DNA from: Desulfobacterales bacterium
Lineage (GTDB): Bacteria; Desulfobacterota; Desulfobacteria; Desulfobacterales; JAFDCJ01
NCBI GenBank assembly: GCA_029932495.1
Contig: JAOZPY010000094.1
Coordinates: 1 to 8,528, forward strand
DNA length: 8,528 nucleotides
Direction of reading: 5' to 3'
Numbering within the stretch: position 1 is the first letter of the stretch; each line of letters starts with the position of its first letter. This document shows, piece by piece, positions 7,192 to 8,528 of this stretch. Below the pieces are notes generated by a model. It was not told where the DNA came from. It made no database searches and worked only from the letters and a program-made list of their open reading frames with translations. Made by a program: the position numbers and the translations under genes.

Positions 7192-8372
7192 TGTGTTTTC
7201 CTTTGGGGATTGAAAAAAGGCGTTTCGACGATCCTTGCTTTTGCTTTGAACCGTTGCCCCTCAACGGTGACTTCGATATCAACCCGGCTGCCTATTTTTT
7301 CGTATTCCGGCTTCACACGCGCCAGAGCAATGTTTTTCTTCAAGATGGGCGACCAGGTACCGCTGGTGGCCTTGCCGATCCACTTCCCGTTGCCATAGAT
7401 CGGCACCGCATCACTCCAGGCGGTCAGCGAAAACTGGGGCGGCATATTGAACTTGCCAAAGATGTCTTCCAGCGCCGTCCAGTCCACCTCCAGTCCCACT
7501 GTTGTCCACAAGGAGCTGTGCTGCTTTTTTCCCATCAGCGCGTCACGACCCACAAAATGATCTTTTGCGAAATTGACCGCCCAGCCCAGCCCCAGTTCAA
7601 AGGGCGTCGATTTTTGGACGTCAAACAAGGTCGTTTTGCTTGATGTAAAATCCACATCGATCAGCAACAGACCGGCTTCGATCCGGGCGATATCAAGGGC
7701 CAGCAAACCCGCCGGTCGCATCTTGTAAGGATGGCCCGCTTCCATGATGGCATCCCAGACTGATTCTGCCTGTTCGGCATTCATCCAGATTTCGTAGCCC
7801 AGGTCGCCCGTATAACCGGTGCGGGTGGTGGTGACGGGAGTGTCGTTGATCCGGCCCGATTTCAGCCGAAAATATTTCAGCTCATCCAGAGCAAGACCTA
7901 GGGTGTTGAGAATATCACGGGATAAAGGCCCTTGCAGCGCCAGCGCAGCAACGGAATCGGTCACATCTTCAATGGCCACATCCAAACCGATGGCGTTGTC
8001 CAGCAGCCAACGCAAATTGGGAACCGCCGCTGTCAAACGATAATGGTGATCTTCTAGACGCATGACGATACCGTCATCGATAACGTGACCGTGTTCATCG
8101 CACCAGACGACATACATAATTTGCCGGACAGCGCATTGAGTGACATCACGCGTGACCATGCGATTGATCAGCTTCAGCGCGTCCGGCCCGTTGATATCAT
8201 ATTTGAACAGTGAGGAAATATCAAAAAGGGCAGCGGCCACTCTCAGGGCGTAATATTCGGTCAGGTGATCGAGATCATAGGATGCGGCTGCCAGGTAGCC
8301 ATAGAATTCCTGCCAGCTGTGGCTTTCGCAAAGTGCTGCGGTGCGTGAATGAAAAGGGGTTCCCCGTGGCAT
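7188..8372 (-). CDS. GcvT-like folate-dependent aminomethyltransferase
   Basis: The 394-residue protein matches the T-protein fold: DISSLFKYDINGPDA (51-65), GHVIDDGIV (95-103, with the Asp pair of the folate site), LALQGP (144-149), TGYTGDLGYEI (185-195), ALDIARIEAGLLL (225-237), GLGWAVNF (261-268), VGRDAL (274-279) and ATSGTWSPILKKNIALA (335-351). The N-terminal TPFHSRTAALCESHSW and a segment of about a dozen extra residues (roughly 296-322) set it apart from the housekeeping glycine cleavage T-protein of about 364 residues. No gcvH or gcvP is nearby. The family moves a one-carbon unit between an amine or methyl donor and tetrahydrofolate; the substrate here is unknown. The start is the ATG at 8372, backed by AGGAGAG on the minus strand at 8384-8378. 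A TTG at 8465 would extend the frame by 31 residues but lies in AT-rich promoter DNA and coincides with a -35-like box. It is the first gene of the three-gene operon. Confidence 0.88.
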   Translation of the reverse strand: MPRGTPFHSRTAALCESHSWQEFYGYLAAASYDLDHLTEYYALRVAAALFDISSLFKYDINGPDALKLINRMVTRDVTQCAVRQIMYVVWCDEHGHVIDDGIVMRLEDHHYRLTAAVPNLRWLLDNAIGLDVAIEDVTDSVAALALQGPLSRDILNTLGLALDELKYFRLKSGRINDTPVTTTRTGYTGDLGYEIWMNAEQAESVWDAIMEAGHPYKMRPAGLLALDIARIEAGLLLIDVDFTSSKTTLFDVQKSTPFELGLGWAVNFAKDHFVGRDALMGKKQHSSLWTTVGLEVDWTALEDIFGKFNMPPQFSLTAWSDAVPIYGNGKWIGKATSGTWSPILKKNIALARVKPEYEKIGSRVDIEVTVEGQRFKAKARIVETPFFNPQRKTQ

Positions 8373-8377
8373 TGTTT

Positions 8378-8384
8378 CTCTCCT
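8378..8384 (-). promoter_or_regulatory. Ribosome binding site for the gcvT-like gene
   Basis: On the minus strand AGGAGAG lies five bases before the ATG at 8372-8370. It is the best Shine-Dalgarno match in the upstream region and decides the start against the upstream TTG at 8465. Confidence 0.75.
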
Positions 8385-8412
8385 GATAGGTCCTTTTAAA
8401 AAGCGAACCAAC

Positions 8413-8426
8413 ATAGTCCTTACTAT
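8413..8426. promoter_or_regulatory. Small dyad, possible operator or 5' leader hairpin
   Basis: ATAGT (8413-8417), four bases, then ACTAT (8422-8426) form a perfect five-base inverted repeat. If the promoter proposed at 8437-8465 is used, transcription would begin close to this dyad, a usual place for a repressor operator. A short hairpin in the untranslated leader is equally possible. Dyads this short arise by chance in AT-rich DNA. Confidence 0.3.
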
Positions 8427-8436
8427 ATTATTTTTG

Positions 8437-8465
8437 AAAATATCCTTATTAATATATAAAGTCAA
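8437..8465 (-). promoter_or_regulatory. Candidate sigma-70-type promoter for the gcvT/oxidoreductase operon
   Basis: On the minus strand TTGACT (8465-8460) is followed by a 17-base spacer and TATTTT (8442-8437). This matches the -35 consensus at five of six bases and the -10 at four of six. It lies about 65 bases before the ATG at 8372, inside DNA far richer in A and T than the genes. Such DNA offers many chance matches, so this is only the best-spaced candidate. Confidence 0.4.
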
Positions 8466-8528
8466 TAAAATTATTATTAAAAATAAAAATTTTAATAGAA
8501 AATAATTGACATTTATGTTGAATCAATA
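8466..8528. other. AT-rich intergenic region at the window end
   Basis: No gene is visible. The stretch is almost entirely A and T, with runs such as AAAAATAAAAATTTTAAT. On the + strand TTGACA (8506-8511) is a perfect -35 box, and its -10 at normal spacing would fall just beyond the window. It may therefore serve a divergent gene to the right. Confidence 0.45.

Noticed and set aside
7188..8372. Housekeeping glycine cleavage T-protein
   Set aside because: No gcvH, gcvP or lipoate genes are nearby. The N-terminus and an internal insertion differ from the usual T-protein, and the gene is coupled to FAD oxidoreductases.

Overview
The window reads as chromosome of a Gram-negative anaerobe, most likely a Desulfobacterota (deltaproteobacterial) sulfate-reducer-type organism. 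That placement is inference. It rests on moderately high G+C in the genes, AT-rich control DNA, strong GGAGG ribosome binding sites, the gene content, and spacers carrying degenerate GGGTTCA/TGAACCC repeats. No rRNA, tRNA, CRISPR array, transposase or phage gene is visible.

The window holds two gene blocks facing each other. The left block (+ strand, 1-4012) contains the C-terminal end of an amidinotransferase of the glycine/inosamine-phosphate amidinotransferase family (3-218), a full carbamate kinase (301-1230), a P-loop GTPase-like protein related to archaeal cyclic 2,3-diphosphoglycerate synthetase (1390-2730), and a GabT-like class III aminotransferase (2756-4012). An amidino-group enzyme, a carbamoyl-phosphate-using kinase and an omega-aminotransferase together suggest catabolism of arginine, ornithine or another guanidino compound with ATP recovery. 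The substrate cannot be read from the sequence, and an ornithine carbamoyltransferase, if present, would lie outside the window.

The right block (- strand, 8372 down to 4022) is a tight three-gene operon: a GcvT-like folate-dependent aminomethyltransferase (8372-7188), then two paralogous FAD-dependent oxidoreductases of the phytoene desaturase/PYROXD2 type (7191-5611 and 5614-4022). Both junctions are 4-base ATGA overlaps, so the three proteins are probably made in a coupled way. The layout resembles a split version of dimethylglycine/sarcosine dehydrogenases, in which an FAD amine-oxidising part and a GcvT part sit in one chain. An AT-rich region at 8373-8528 carries a promoter candidate and a small dyad for this operon.

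The two blocks meet tail to tail with only 9 bases between stop codons (4013-4021). The most interesting material is the uncharacterised FAD/FAD/GcvT operon and the cDPGS-like GTPase beside carbamate kinase. Both are assignments by family, not by demonstrated function.
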